In this document: positions 1-8,122 of the stretch, in pieces | Position numbering within the stretch: position 1 is the first letter of the stretch | How the letters are laid out: every line of letters starts with the position of its first letter | Assembly: GCA_045569115.1 (NCBI GenBank) | Contig: JBJKZS010000016.1 | Span: 1-12,267 of the forward strand | Length of the DNA stretch: 12,267 bases | Reading direction: 5' to 3' | Origin: S15-B10 sp045569115 | GTDB lineage: Bacteria > Fidelibacterota > Marinisomatia > Marinisomatales > S15-B10 | Notes under the pieces: model-generated | Database searches by the model: none | What the model saw: the letters and a program-made list of their open reading frames with translations, nothing else | Told to the model about the DNA's origin: nothing | Translations under genes and position numbers: made by a program

Positions 1-1
1 A

Positions 2-316
2 GAATTTCATTCTTTTTCAGAGAATATTGGTGCAGCTACAAATAATGAAGCTGAATATCAGGCTCTTATTAGAGCCTTGGATATATCAAAAAAACTAAAT
101 ATCTATAAAATAGACATTTTTAGCGATAGTGAACTTTTGGTTAAACAAATTAACCTAGAATATAAAGTAAAAAATGAACGCCTTAAAAAATTACATACTA
201 AAGCAAGGGACAAACTTTATAATTCTACATGGAAATTGTCACATATACGCCGAGAAAAAAATCGCAAAGCTGATTTTTTGAGTAAAAAAGGTTTAGATGA
301 GGGTCCTAAAAAATGA
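2..316 (+). CDS. rnhA: Ribonuclease HI family protein, 3' part (5' end outside window)
   Basis: Reading from base 2 gives 104 uninterrupted codons to the TGA at 314-316. The gene starts upstream of the window; an internal TTG at 77 is not its start. Three of the four RNase H carboxylates are visible: the Glu in 'TNNEAEYQ' (visible residue 18, like E. coli Glu48), the Asp in 'SDSELLVKQI' (residue 42, like Asp70) and the Asp in 'RREKNRKAD' (residue 91, like Asp134). The first Asp, on strand 1, lies outside. The family cleaves RNA in RNA-DNA hybrids in the cytoplasm. The 'HIRREKN' C-terminal style resembles the short RVT_3-type RNase HI rather than the E. coli form. The stop codon overlaps the start of the next gene as ATGA, suggesting translational coupling. 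Family assignment is firm; cellular substrate is inferred. Confidence 0.88.
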   Translation, partial: EFHSFSENIGAATNNEAEYQALIRALDISKKLNIYKIDIFSDSELLVKQINLEYKVKNERLKKLHTKARDKLYNSTWKLSHIRREKNRKADFLSKKGLDEGPKK

Positions 317-1377
317 AGGGCTTGTTGACAGCTGGAGGACATGGTACTAGATTGCGCCCAATCACTCATACTAAAAACAAACATCTTATACCGATTGCTA
401 ATAGGCCGATGCTTGCTTATGCCATAGATTATATGTCAGAAGCTGACATTATAGATATTGGGATAATTATTAATTCTGGGGATACTGAGATTGAAAGTTT
501 TTTTGGCTCAGGAAAAGAATTTGGAGTAAATATAACTTACCTTGAACAAGATTCACCTAGAGGCTTAGCTCATGTTGTTAAAATTGCTGAAGATTTTATT
601 GATAAAGACAACTTTCTTTTTTATCTCGGTGATAATATTCTTGTAGGTGGCATCAAAAAATTTGTTAAAGAGTTTACTGACACTGATTCAAATTGTCATT
701 TAGTACTTAGTAGAGTCCCAGATCCAGAGAGATTCGGAGTACCAGAAATTCAAGATAATAAAATTATTTCTATTGAAGAGAAACCTTCAAAACCCAAAAG
801 TAATTTTGCTGTCACTGGAATTTATCTTTACGATTCATCTATTTTTGATGCTGTTAAACAAATAAAGCCATCTGCTAGAGGTGAATTAGAGATTTCAGAT
901 GCACATCAATACCTTATAGATAATGGAAACTCAATTACCTTTTCAGAAATCACAGGCTGGTGGAAAGATACTGGAAAACCTTCAGATTTGCTTGAAGCCA
1001 ATAGACTAATCCTAGAGAATATAGATGGAAATAACTCAGCGATAATTGATAAAAAGTCGTCTATTACTGGCAGGTTTGTTTCGAGTAATGGTAGCACAAT
1101 AAAAAATACGCAAATCCGTGGTCCAGTTGCGATAGGACAGAATGTAAAAATAGAAAATTCTTATATTGGGCCTTATACCTCTATATCAGATAATTGCTCA
1201 ATTATTGGTTCAGAAGTCGAATATTCAATAATTATGTCTGGTGCAACTATATGCAATGTACAAAGGTGTATCGAAGCATCTCTATTAGGTAATGATGTCA
1301 AAATCAACCAATCTGAAAATCATCCACGAGCTCATCAAATTATGATTGGGGATCAGGGTCGTATAGATTTTGCGTAA
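313..1377 (+). CDS. rmlA: Glucose-1-phosphate thymidylyltransferase, long form (RmlA type)
   Basis: 354 residues, the usual length of the long RmlA form. The N-terminal nucleotidyltransferase domain (about 1-240) has the signature 'GGHGTRLRP' at residues 8-16, 'NKHLIPIANRP' at 22-32, the metal-binding Asp107 in 'LGDN', 'EEKP' at 155-158, 'RGELEISD' at 189-196 and 'WWKDTG' at 216-221. Residues about 250-354 form a left-handed beta-helix-like tail with repeated I/V-G/N spacing, as in this subgroup. Known reaction: glucose-1-phosphate plus dTTP gives dTDP-glucose and pyrophosphate, the entry to dTDP-deoxysugars for surface glycans. No rmlB, rmlC or rmlD lies nearby, so the sugar and nucleotide specificity are inferred from similarity only. 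The start overlaps the RNase H stop (ATGA), and a GAGGG at 299-303 is a reasonable ribosome binding site 9 bases upstream. Confidence 0.9.
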   Translation: MKGLLTAGGHGTRLRPITHTKNKHLIPIANRPMLAYAIDYMSEADIIDIGIIINSGDTEIESFFGSGKEFGVNITYLEQDSPRGLAHVVKIAEDFIDKDNFLFYLGDNILVGGIKKFVKEFTDTDSNCHLVLSRVPDPERFGVPEIQDNKIISIEEKPSKPKSNFAVTGIYLYDSSIFDAVKQIKPSARGELEISDAHQYLIDNGNSITFSEITGWWKDTGKPSDLLEANRLILENIDGNNSAIIDKKSSITGRFVSSNGSTIKNTQIRGPVAIGQNVKIENSYIGPYTSISDNCSIIGSEVEYSIIMSGATICNVQRCIEASLLGNDVKINQSENHPRAHQIMIGDQGRIDFA

Positions 1378-1380
1378 ATA

Positions 1381-2697
1381 ATGTTACAAACTTCGATTAA
1401 TAATGGTAATGGCGAATTGAAAGTTGCATTTTATACTCTTGGGTGTAAACTGAACTTCGCTGAATCAAGCATTATCGGGTCTAATTTAGAATCAAAAGGA
1501 TTCAAGAGGGTTAATTTTGACCAGTTTGCTGATGTTTATATTATTAATACTTGCTCGGTAACAGAGAGTGCTGACCGAAAGTGCAGAAGAGCAATCAGAA
1601 GTGCATTGCGGAAATCACCGAATGCTTTTGTTGCTGTGACGGGTTGCTATGCTCAGCTTCAACCAGAAGAAATTGCTGCAATTCAAGGTGTAGATCTAGT
1701 CTTAGGTGCGGGTGAAAAGTTTAATATAGATGAATACCTTGGTGACATTTCAAAAAAAGAGAATGGTGAAATACATTCCTGTGATATAGAAAGTGTAGAT
1801 TATTTTTTTTCAGCTTTTTCTACTTATGAACGCACTCGAGCATTTTTAAAAATACAGGATGGGTGTGATTATAATTGTTCATACTGTACTATTCCAATGG
1901 CTCGTGGAAAAAGTCGAAGTCCCCAAATTAAAAGAACTTTATTAGAGGCTGAGAATCTAATAAATAAAGGGGTCAGAGAGCTTGTATTGACTGGAGTTAA
2001 TATTGGTGACTTTGGTTCTGAGAACAATGAAACTTTCATTGGGCTAATTAAAGAGCTTGATAAAATAGAAAGAGCTCGTATACGGATCTCATCTTTGGAG
2101 CCAAATCTTTTGACTGACGAAATAATTTATTTTATATCTGAATCTAGTTGTATCGTTCCCCATCTTCATTTGCCTCTTCAGTCTGGATCTGATTCAGTTT
2201 TAAAACGTATGCGTAGACGTTATTCAAGTGATTATTATTTTTCAAGAATAGAGAAGCTAAACAATCTTATTCCGGACATTAGTATAGGTGTCGACGTAAT
2301 TATTGGATTTCCAGGAGAAAGTGAAGATGAATTCAATCGCACTCATACTTTATTGTGTGATGCTCAAGTCTCATATTTGCATGTTTTTAATTATTCTGAG
2401 AGACTTAGGACTGATGCGATTAATCTAAAAAATAAGGTTGCGCCAGGAGTAAGGTTAAATCGAGGAAAAAAACTTCGTTCACTTTCAGAATTGAAAAAGC
2501 AGAATTTTTATGAGTCCTTTCTTGGAAAAACCAGATCTGTATTATTTGAACGTTCAATTGAGGGAAATCTTGAAGGGTTTTCTGACAATTATATTAGAGT
2601 TTCAGTGCCAGGCTCTAATGATTTAGTGGGAACTGTTCAGAATGTCAGGATGGAAACGATGGGATCTGGATTAGTATATGGGACAATTTCTAATTAA
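1381..2697 (+). CDS. mtaB: tRNA t6A37 methylthiotransferase MtaB
   Basis: 438 residues in the three-domain methylthiotransferase order. The N-terminal MTTase domain carries Cys22 ('TLGCKLNFAES'), Cys58 ('NTCSVTESADRKC') and Cys89 ('VTGCYAQ') for one 4Fe-4S cluster. The radical-SAM core has CxxxCxxC at Cys162, Cys166 and Cys169 ('DGCDYNCSYCTIP'), followed by 'LPLQSGSDSVLKRM' at 264-277. A TRAM-like RNA-binding domain occupies about 375-437. The family converts N6-threonylcarbamoyladenosine at position 37 of ANN-decoding tRNAs to the 2-methylthio form. 'TLGCKLN' together with 'CSVTESADRKCRR' points to MtaB rather than MiaB or RimO. The ATG lies 3 bases after the rmlA stop with no clear ribosome binding site. 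About 13 residues precede the usual start of the domain, so a slightly different start is possible. Confidence 0.94.
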   Translation: MLQTSINNGNGELKVAFYTLGCKLNFAESSIIGSNLESKGFKRVNFDQFADVYIINTCSVTESADRKCRRAIRSALRKSPNAFVAVTGCYAQLQPEEIAAIQGVDLVLGAGEKFNIDEYLGDISKKENGEIHSCDIESVDYFFSAFSTYERTRAFLKIQDGCDYNCSYCTIPMARGKSRSPQIKRTLLEAENLINKGVRELVLTGVNIGDFGSENNETFIGLIKELDKIERARIRISSLEPNLLTDEIIYFISESSCIVPHLHLPLQSGSDSVLKRMRRRYSSDYYFSRIEKLNNLIPDISIGVDVIIGFPGESEDEFNRTHTLLCDAQVSYLHVFNYSERLRTDAINLKNKVAPGVRLNRGKKLRSLSELKKQNFYESFLGKTRSVLFERSIEGNLEGFSDNYIRVSVPGSNDLVGTVQNVRMETMGSGLVYGTISN

Positions 2698-2866
2698 GAA
2701 ATTTGACCTATGACTTTTAGGCTCATTACATACTCTTAATGGAATAATTGTATTGCTATTTTTATGATTCTTATTTTAAGGAAAAAAATAATATTTTTAT
2801 GGGGTCCTTTTTTTGGTCCTTAAATTGATAAAACAACTTAATAACAATTAAATAATTTTTTTGATC
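2698..2866. other. AT-rich intergenic region with a GGTCCTT direct repeat
   Basis: This 169-base gap separates mtaB from the secreted-protein gene. It contains a 7-base direct repeat GGTCCTT at 2803-2809 and 2815-2821, joined by a T run, and a weak A/T-only inverted repeat around 2784-2798. A CCTA/TAGG pair near 2707-2721 has only 4 base pairs. None of these makes a convincing rho-independent terminator, and no good sigma-70-type promoter was found by eye. The gap is where a transcription boundary would be expected, but the sequence does not prove one. Confidence 0.4.
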
Positions 2867-3610
2867 ATGTTAAAAAAAATTGATATTATCATTCTTTTTT
2901 TTCTTTCAACTTTTCTTATTGGAGAAGATGCTGAAGCTTCTTTTTCTGAAGTTTCTTTAATTAAAGGAGAAGATGATCTTATTTATTTGACTGTAAAAAG
3001 TAAAGAAGAGATTGCAGGTCTACAGTTTGAATTTTCTTTTGACTCAGAAGTTTTCGAGATTGGGAATCCTATACTTTCAACGAAAAATAATGGGTTTTCA
3101 ATTAAAACGAATAAAGATTCTTCTAATCTAAAGGTTATTGCATTTTCTATGGCGGGCCAGACACTTGATCTAAATGATCCTATTATGATGATTCCTCTTA
3201 CCTCAAAAGGAAATTCTAAAGGTGAGTTTTCGATTGATATCAAAGATTTTATTTTGTCTAAACCTAATGGCAATAAAATTAGCCTTAGAGTATCAGCGGG
3301 CCAGATTTATGTTTTACCATCTATTCCTTCTAAGTTTACCTTAAATCAAAATTTTCCTAACCCTTTTAATGAAAAGACTATAATTAAATTCGATCTTCCC
3401 GAATCAGCTTTAGTGGATTTAATTATCTATGATATTGATGGTAGGCAGATCAGATCTCTTAATCAAAAAACCGTTCTTGAAGCTGGTTTTCATTCTAAAT
3501 CATGGGATGGATTGGATGATAATGGAATTAAAGTTTCATCTGGCGAATATGTTTGTTCATTAAAAGTTGGTATTAACTTTCATGCGATGAAGATGGTCCT
3601 ACTTAGATAA
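2867..3610 (+). CDS. Secreted cohesin-like protein with FlgD-like/type IX-style sorting tail
   Basis: 247 residues from the ATG at 2867; a TTG two codons earlier (2861) is in frame but less likely. A signal peptide is evident: Lys-Lys, then a hydrophobic run 'IIILFFLSTFLIG', then a probable cleavage near 'DAEA'. Residues about 25-149 look like a cohesin-type beta-sandwich ('AGLQFEFSFDSEVFEIG', then 'FSMAGQTLDLNDPIMMIPL'). Residues about 156-247 are a FlgD-Ig-like/Por-secretion-tail module: 'NQNFPNPFN' at 160-168, 'LIIYDIDGRQIRSL', 'AGFHSKSWDG', 'SSGEYVCSLKVG' and a terminal 'KMVLL'. In FCB-group bacteria such tails are associated with export through the type IX system or surface attachment. 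Binding partner and role are unknown. It ends 1 base before trkA, with which it is probably co-transcribed although the functions look unrelated. Confidence 0.82.
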   Translation: MLKKIDIIILFFLSTFLIGEDAEASFSEVSLIKGEDDLIYLTVKSKEEIAGLQFEFSFDSEVFEIGNPILSTKNNGFSIKTNKDSSNLKVIAFSMAGQTLDLNDPIMMIPLTSKGNSKGEFSIDIKDFILSKPNGNKISLRVSAGQIYVLPSIPSKFTLNQNFPNPFNEKTIIKFDLPESALVDLIIYDIDGRQIRSLNQKTVLEAGFHSKSWDGLDDNGIKVSSGEYVCSLKVGINFHAMKMVLLR

Positions 3611-3611
3611 T

Positions 3612-4952
3612 ATGAAAATAATTATTATTGGTGCTGGGGAAGTTGGTTTTCAACTAGCCAAAGGGTTAAGTGAAGAAGATTTTGACATCACAATTATTGA
3701 TATTGCGAAGCAAAAAGTTAAGAGAGCCGCAGATAATCTGGATGTAATTACAGTTCAGGGTGACAGTGCAAGTCCTGATGTATTAAGACAGGCTGAAGTT
3801 GATAAGGCGGATGTTGTAGTTGCTGTTACTCGAATTGATGAGGTCAATTTAATTTCTTCTCAATTATCTCATGAGCTTGGTGCGAAAAGAATTATTGCGA
3901 GGTTACGAAACACGGAATATTCTGATAAAGGAGCAATTATTCGTCCTGAACGTTTTGGTATTGACAAAGTAATTCATCCCGAAATGGCTGCAACGAAGGA
4001 AATTGCTCGTTTGGTAAAACAGACTTCGGCAACAAGCGTAGTAGATTTTGAAGGTGGAAAGCTTCAGCTAATTGGTATTAGAATGGACAATGGATCCCCT
4101 GTTATTAATAATTCACTTAATGAAATCCAGACAAAAAATGGATCACTCCACTTTAATGTTGTAGGAATCCTTAGAGGTCAAGAGACTATTGTTCCTGATG
4201 GTAAAACCGCTATTCAAATGAATGATATTTGTTATTTTCTTGTTAAGAAAGAGCACGTAGAGAACCTTTTATACATGATGGGTAAGCAAGTCCGCGAGAC
4301 AAGAAGTGTGATGATTATAGGAGGTGGAAAGATAGGACGTGCTGTTGCAAATAAATTACAAACAGATATTAATGTTAAGCTGGTAGATGTTAATAGAGAA
4401 AAATCTCAGATCCTAGCTTCAGAATTATCAAAAACTTTAGTTCTTAATGGAGATGGGACAGATATAGAATTTCTTCGTCTTGAGAATCCTGAAGAAATTG
4501 ATAGTTTTATTGCTGTTACTGAGAATGAACAAACGAATCTTCTTTCTGCACTTTTGGCAAAACATCTTGGTGCTAGACAGACTCTGATTCATGTATCAAC
4601 TACGGAATATATACCTGCTATGAAGGTCATTGGTCTTGATGCTGTAGTTAGTAAGAATATGTGTACTGTAACTGAGATTCTAGAATATATTAAAAGTGAC
4701 GAAAAACACTTAATTACTAACTTTGAGGATGTTGAAGTAGAAGCAATTGAATTCAGCCCTAATTCTGGTAGCATAGTTACAAGAAAAGTACTAAGAGATA
4801 TAAAATTTCCTAAATCATCTGTAATTGGTTCGATAAACCACCGAGGTCATGTTTCTATTCCTCATGGTGACACTCAAATTAGTGATGAAGATTCAGTATT
4901 GGTTTTTTCCCTTCCAAGCGTTCTCTCTAAAGTTGAAAAACTATTCGACTAA
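3612..4952 (+). CDS. trkA: Trk potassium uptake regulatory subunit TrkA
   Basis: 446 residues, close to the normal TrkA length, with two tandem RCK units. The first nucleotide-binding fold shows 'IIIIGAGEVG' at 3-12 with the acidic end of strand 2 at Asp30. The second shows 'MIIGGGKIGRAVA' at 234-246 with Asp259. Each is followed by a C-terminal RCK_C-like segment (about 140-220 and 370-446). TrkA is the cytoplasmic NAD(H)/ATP-binding ring that gates the TrkH potassium channel-transporter. The ATG begins one base after the previous stop and lacks a visible Shine-Dalgarno sequence, so translation is likely coupled. trkH follows after 5 bases, the usual pairing, which supports the assignment. 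Confidence 0.96.
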   Translation: MKIIIIGAGEVGFQLAKGLSEEDFDITIIDIAKQKVKRAADNLDVITVQGDSASPDVLRQAEVDKADVVVAVTRIDEVNLISSQLSHELGAKRIIARLRNTEYSDKGAIIRPERFGIDKVIHPEMAATKEIARLVKQTSATSVVDFEGGKLQLIGIRMDNGSPVINNSLNEIQTKNGSLHFNVVGILRGQETIVPDGKTAIQMNDICYFLVKKEHVENLLYMMGKQVRETRSVMIIGGGKIGRAVANKLQTDINVKLVDVNREKSQILASELSKTLVLNGDGTDIEFLRLENPEEIDSFIAVTENEQTNLLSALLAKHLGARQTLIHVSTTEYIPAMKVIGLDAVVSKNMCTVTEILEYIKSDEKHLITNFEDVEVEAIEFSPNSGSIVTRKVLRDIKFPKSSVIGSINHRGHVSIPHGDTQISDEDSVLVFSLPSVLSKVEKLFD

Positions 4953-4957
4953 ATGGA

Positions 4958-6433
4958 ATGCACTTTCGTTCAATACTTAATGTCTTAGCGGTTCTGTCAA
5001 CCTTACTTGGGTTGACAATGCTTTTTGCTGCCGGCTGGTCTTACTTTTATAATGAATCTGATTTAAAAGGGATATTGCTTTCCTCTGCTATCACACTATC
5101 TGTTAGTTTGCCCATATGGTTTTTAACAAGAGGAAAAATTAATCTATCAATTAAAGATGGGTTTGCAATTGTTACTCTTGTATGGATATCAACCGCACTT
5201 TTTTCGGCATTACCGTTTATCATGACAGGTGCAATCCCAAATATTACTGACGCCTTTTTTGAAGCCATGTCTGGAGTGACCACGACTGGTGCTTCAATTC
5301 TTGGAAATTCTGAAACAATACCTCATTTAACTCACGGTATTGAAAGTTTAAGTATGGGATTATTGTTTTGGAGGAGTTTCATCCAGTGGATTGGTGGAAT
5401 GGGGATTATTGTTTTTTCTATTGCAATTCTGCCATTGTTGGGAGTTGGAGGAGTTCAACTCTTTCGCGCTGAAGTACCGGGTCCAGTCCCTGATAAGATT
5501 AAGCCAAGAGTTCAAGAAACAGCGAAAATTTTGTGGATTATTTACCTCGGACTTACGGCTGTTCAAGTTCTATTGCTTTTTTTCGGGGGTATGAATATTT
5601 TTGATTCACTTTGTCACTCTTTCACTACTGTAGCGATAGGAGGATTTTCCACAAAAAATGCTAGTATTGCGCACTATAATAGTGCCTATATAGAATACGT
5701 TATTATACTTTTCATGTTTATTGCCGGTGTGAATTTTACCTTACACTGGAAAGCTATTACCTCTCCCAGACCTATGATCTATTTTGGAGATGGCGAGTTC
5801 AAATTCTATGGAAAATTAATAGCAGTTGTAACATTTTTCTTAATATTAAACCTTTCTTTACAAAGTGGAGAATTGACACACGATATTTTCAGAAAATCCT
5901 TATTTCAAGTTATGTCGATTCTTACTACAACAGGTTTCACTACATCTGATTATATCAGTTGGGGTCCCTTTGCCCAAATTTCACTTCTTTTATTGATGTT
6001 TGTAGGTGGCTCAGCTGGTTCAACGGCAGGTGGAATGAAAATCGCCCGAATTATGGTTGTGATGAAATATAGCATATCTGAGATTAAGCGCCTATTGCAC
6101 CCTCGGGCTGTAATCCCTGTTAGAATAGGTCAACATTCGATTAGTGAAGAAGTAGTTAGAAGTACTCTTGGTTTTGTTCTGTTTTACATAATGGTATTTG
6201 TGGCTGTTTCTATAATCCTTGCAGCTTTAGGCCTAGACATTGAATCTGCATTCAGTGCTACAGCAGCATCTATAGGTAATGTAGGACCTGGACATGGTTC
6301 AGTTGGGCCAACATCCAACTATGCTCATCTTCCTGATTTGGGGAAATGGTTACTTACTTTCTGTATGCTCCTGGGAAGGTTAGAAATATTTACGGTTATG
6401 GTATTTATAAGCACTCTATTTTCTAAGCGTTGA
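4958..6433 (+). CDS. trkH: Trk potassium uptake membrane subunit TrkH
   Basis: 491 residues, highly hydrophobic, with about ten membrane segments in the fourfold M1-P-M2 arrangement of the SKT superfamily. The four pore-loop filters can be read: 'GVTTTGAS' at 106-113, 'TTVAIGGFST' at 223-232, 'ILTTTGFTTSDY' at 321-332 and 'ASIGNVGPGHG' at 437-447. The glycine-rich gating loop after the third pore, 'FVGGSAGSTAGGMK' at 348-361, is intact. The protein moves potassium across the inner membrane under TrkA control. The start at 4958 is chosen because the nearby ATG at 4953 is in another frame. The gene is separated from trkA by only 5 bases, so the pair forms one transcription unit. All filter glycines are present, so the transporter should be functional. 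Confidence 0.96.
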   Translation: MHFRSILNVLAVLSTLLGLTMLFAAGWSYFYNESDLKGILLSSAITLSVSLPIWFLTRGKINLSIKDGFAIVTLVWISTALFSALPFIMTGAIPNITDAFFEAMSGVTTTGASILGNSETIPHLTHGIESLSMGLLFWRSFIQWIGGMGIIVFSIAILPLLGVGGVQLFRAEVPGPVPDKIKPRVQETAKILWIIYLGLTAVQVLLLFFGGMNIFDSLCHSFTTVAIGGFSTKNASIAHYNSAYIEYVIILFMFIAGVNFTLHWKAITSPRPMIYFGDGEFKFYGKLIAVVTFFLILNLSLQSGELTHDIFRKSLFQVMSILTTTGFTTSDYISWGPFAQISLLLLMFVGGSAGSTAGGMKIARIMVVMKYSISEIKRLLHPRAVIPVRIGQHSISEEVVRSTLGFVLFYIMVFVAVSIILAALGLDIESAFSATAASIGNVGPGHGSVGPTSNYAHLPDLGKWLLTFCMLLGRLEIFTVMVFISTLFSKR

Positions 6434-6491
6434 GATATTCAATATTATAGTTGAAATTCAAGCTTTAGAAAAAATCGAGCTTTTATGATTT
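6434..6491. other. Short spacer with weak inverted repeat after trkH
   Basis: Within this 58-base gap the arms AAGCT (6460-6464) and AGCTT (6478-6482) are complementary and are followed by a short T stretch that runs towards the aldehyde dehydrogenase start. The stem is only 5 base pairs with a 13-base A-rich loop, so it is at best a weak terminator or processing signal. No ribosome binding site is visible before the ATG at 6492. Confidence 0.25.
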
Positions 6492-8009
6492 ATGAGAAAA
6501 AAAGGTAATTCTATTTCCCAGATTAATTTAGGGCTAGCTGAAACACTCAGTTGTACTAATCCTATTTCAGGTGAAATTATTAAGAATATATCTATCTCTA
6601 ATGAAAAAGAAATAAATAAAAAAATTGCTAGTTCTAGTCAAGCATCCAAGGTTTGGAGAGAACTTTCTATAAGGAAACGATCTAGGTTAATAAAAAAAGC
6701 TCAGAAGCTTATAGTTTCAAAAAAAGATGAGCTAATTGAATTAGCCATATCAGAAACTGGGAAAACTGAATTTGATGGAATAATTGAAATCCTTACTACA
6801 TTAGAAATAATGCGATTTAATCGTAAGATGGCACCTCGTGCTCTTGCATCTGAAGTTAGGCCTTTAGGTTTAATTATGAAAAATAAGCGTGGGACAGTTC
6901 ACTATCGCCCCTATGGAGTAGTAGGTGCGATTTCACCATGGAATTATCCATTAATTCAACCTACTATTCTTGTAGTTCCTGCATTACTTGCTGGGAATGG
7001 TATAGTCTTAAAGCCTTCTGAGTTTACCCCTCTTACAGCTTTAAAAATGAAAGAATTATATAATGAAGCAGGAATTCCTGAAGATCTTTTTCAGATAGTA
7101 ACTGGTGATGGGAAAGTTGGAAGATCATTGATTGAATCCTCTTCAACTGACTTAATTGCATTTACGGGAAGTATCGAAGTAGGACGCAAGATAGCTGTAA
7201 GTTGTGCCGAGCGCCTGAAGCCAGCACTTCTTGAACTTGGTGGAAAAGATCCAATGATTGTTCTCAAAGATGCTAATTTGAAACGTGCTGCTTCTGCGGC
7301 TGTATGGAGTGGTTTTCATAATGCAGGACAAACATGTATTTCTGTTGAACGAATCTATGTTGAGGAGCCTGTAGCGGATGATTTTATTAAATTAGTAAAG
7401 AATTTAACTGAATCTATTTCTTATGGAAAAGATCGAGATTTATCAGATTTTGGAAGTATGACCACAAAAAGTCAATTTGAGAAGGTATCGGCCTTATTGC
7501 AGGATGCTATGGAAAAAGGAGCTAATTTACATCAATATAACGGTAATGTATCTAATGATGATTTATTTATTAAACCCGTAGTAGTAACGGATACGGATCA
7601 TACAATGAAAATTATGCAGGAAGAAATTTTTGGACCCGTAATTGCTATTTCTAGAGTTAAAAATGAACAAGAAGCCATAGAGCTTGCTAATAGCATGAAG
7701 TTTGGTTTAAATGCTTCCATTTTTAGTCGTAACAAACGAAAAGCTCGACGAATTTCAAGTAAAATTGAAGCTGGAAACATCGTAATTAATGATATAGAAA
7801 CAAATTATTTCTGTGTTGATGTACCTTTTGGAGGTGTTAAACATAGTGGTATCGGTCGGCTTCATGGAATTGAAGGTCTTAGAAGTTTTTCACAGATTCA
7901 ATCGGTGGTCGAACATAGATTTGGCTTTAATAGAGAGTTGTGGTGGTTTCCTGTAGCCAATAGAACAAAAAAACTTTTTAATTTTCTTATTAGATTTCTT
8001 TATGGGTGA
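6492..8009 (+). CDS. NAD(P)-dependent aldehyde dehydrogenase (GabD2/DDALDH-like group)
   Basis: 505 residues, full length for the ALDH superfamily. Catalytic residues are all visible: Asn151 in 'SPWNYP', Lys174 in 'LKPSE', 'FTGS' at 224-227, Glu248 in 'LELGGKDP', the nucleophile Cys282 in 'GQTCISVER', and Glu378 in 'EEIFGP'. The family oxidises aldehydes to acids with NAD(P)+. 'GQTCISVER' together with the C-terminal 'LWWFP' and 'FLIRFLYG' resembles the subgroup that includes GabD2-type succinate-semialdehyde dehydrogenase and 4,4'-diapolycopene-dialdehyde dehydrogenase. The basic, hydrophobic last 25 residues may touch the membrane (inference). No carotenoid or GABA genes are nearby, so the substrate cannot be named. 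An ATG at 6485 is out of frame; no Shine-Dalgarno sequence precedes the chosen start. Confidence 0.9.
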   Translation: MRKKGNSISQINLGLAETLSCTNPISGEIIKNISISNEKEINKKIASSSQASKVWRELSIRKRSRLIKKAQKLIVSKKDELIELAISETGKTEFDGIIEILTTLEIMRFNRKMAPRALASEVRPLGLIMKNKRGTVHYRPYGVVGAISPWNYPLIQPTILVVPALLAGNGIVLKPSEFTPLTALKMKELYNEAGIPEDLFQIVTGDGKVGRSLIESSSTDLIAFTGSIEVGRKIAVSCAERLKPALLELGGKDPMIVLKDANLKRAASAAVWSGFHNAGQTCISVERIYVEEPVADDFIKLVKNLTESISYGKDRDLSDFGSMTTKSQFEKVSALLQDAMEKGANLHQYNGNVSNDDLFIKPVVVTDTDHTMKIMQEEIFGPVIAISRVKNEQEAIELANSMKFGLNASIFSRNKRKARRISSKIEAGNIVINDIETNYFCVDVPFGGVKHSGIGRLHGIEGLRSFSQIQSVVEHRFGFNRELWWFPVANRTKKLFNFLIRFLYG

Positions 8010-8103
8010 TCGTATACAGTTCTATCTGATAGTTTTATGAGTTTTGACAGATTTTTCGAAAGGTGGTTTAGTAGATACGTTCTTCTAAGCGTGATCAAAC
8101 AAT

Positions 8104-8122
8104 CGGTCAAGACCGTATCGGT
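8104..8122. promoter_or_regulatory. CGGT/ACCG/CGGT inverted-repeat cluster, possible operator
   Basis: CGGTC (8104-8108) and GACCG (8111-8115) are complementary arms 2 bases apart. The second arm is followed 3 bases later by another CGGT (8119-8122), making a second overlapping inverted repeat, ACCG-TAT-CGGT. Such symmetric GC-rich islands in an AT-rich gap are typical of repressor or activator sites, but no regulator gene is present in the window and the loops are too small for a good hairpin. Call is tentative. Confidence 0.3.

Noticed and set aside
77..316. Small 79-residue gene starting at TTG 77
   Set aside because: The same frame is open to the window edge and contains the conserved 'TNNEAEYQ' RNase H motif upstream of 77, so the true start is outside the window.
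2803..2821. GGTCC-T7-GGTCC as a terminator
   Set aside because: The two copies are direct, not inverted, so they cannot pair with each other to form a hairpin.
2861..2866. TTG start for the secreted cohesin-like protein
   Set aside because: The ATG two codons later gives a normal signal peptide beginning Met-Leu-Lys-Lys, and neither start has a ribosome binding site to favour the rarer codon.
8044..8049. TTGACA as a sigma-70 -35 box for dgcN
   Set aside because: The six bases 17 downstream read TTTAGT, and no better -10 occurs at 16-18 spacing. Promoter consensus in this lineage is also uncertain.
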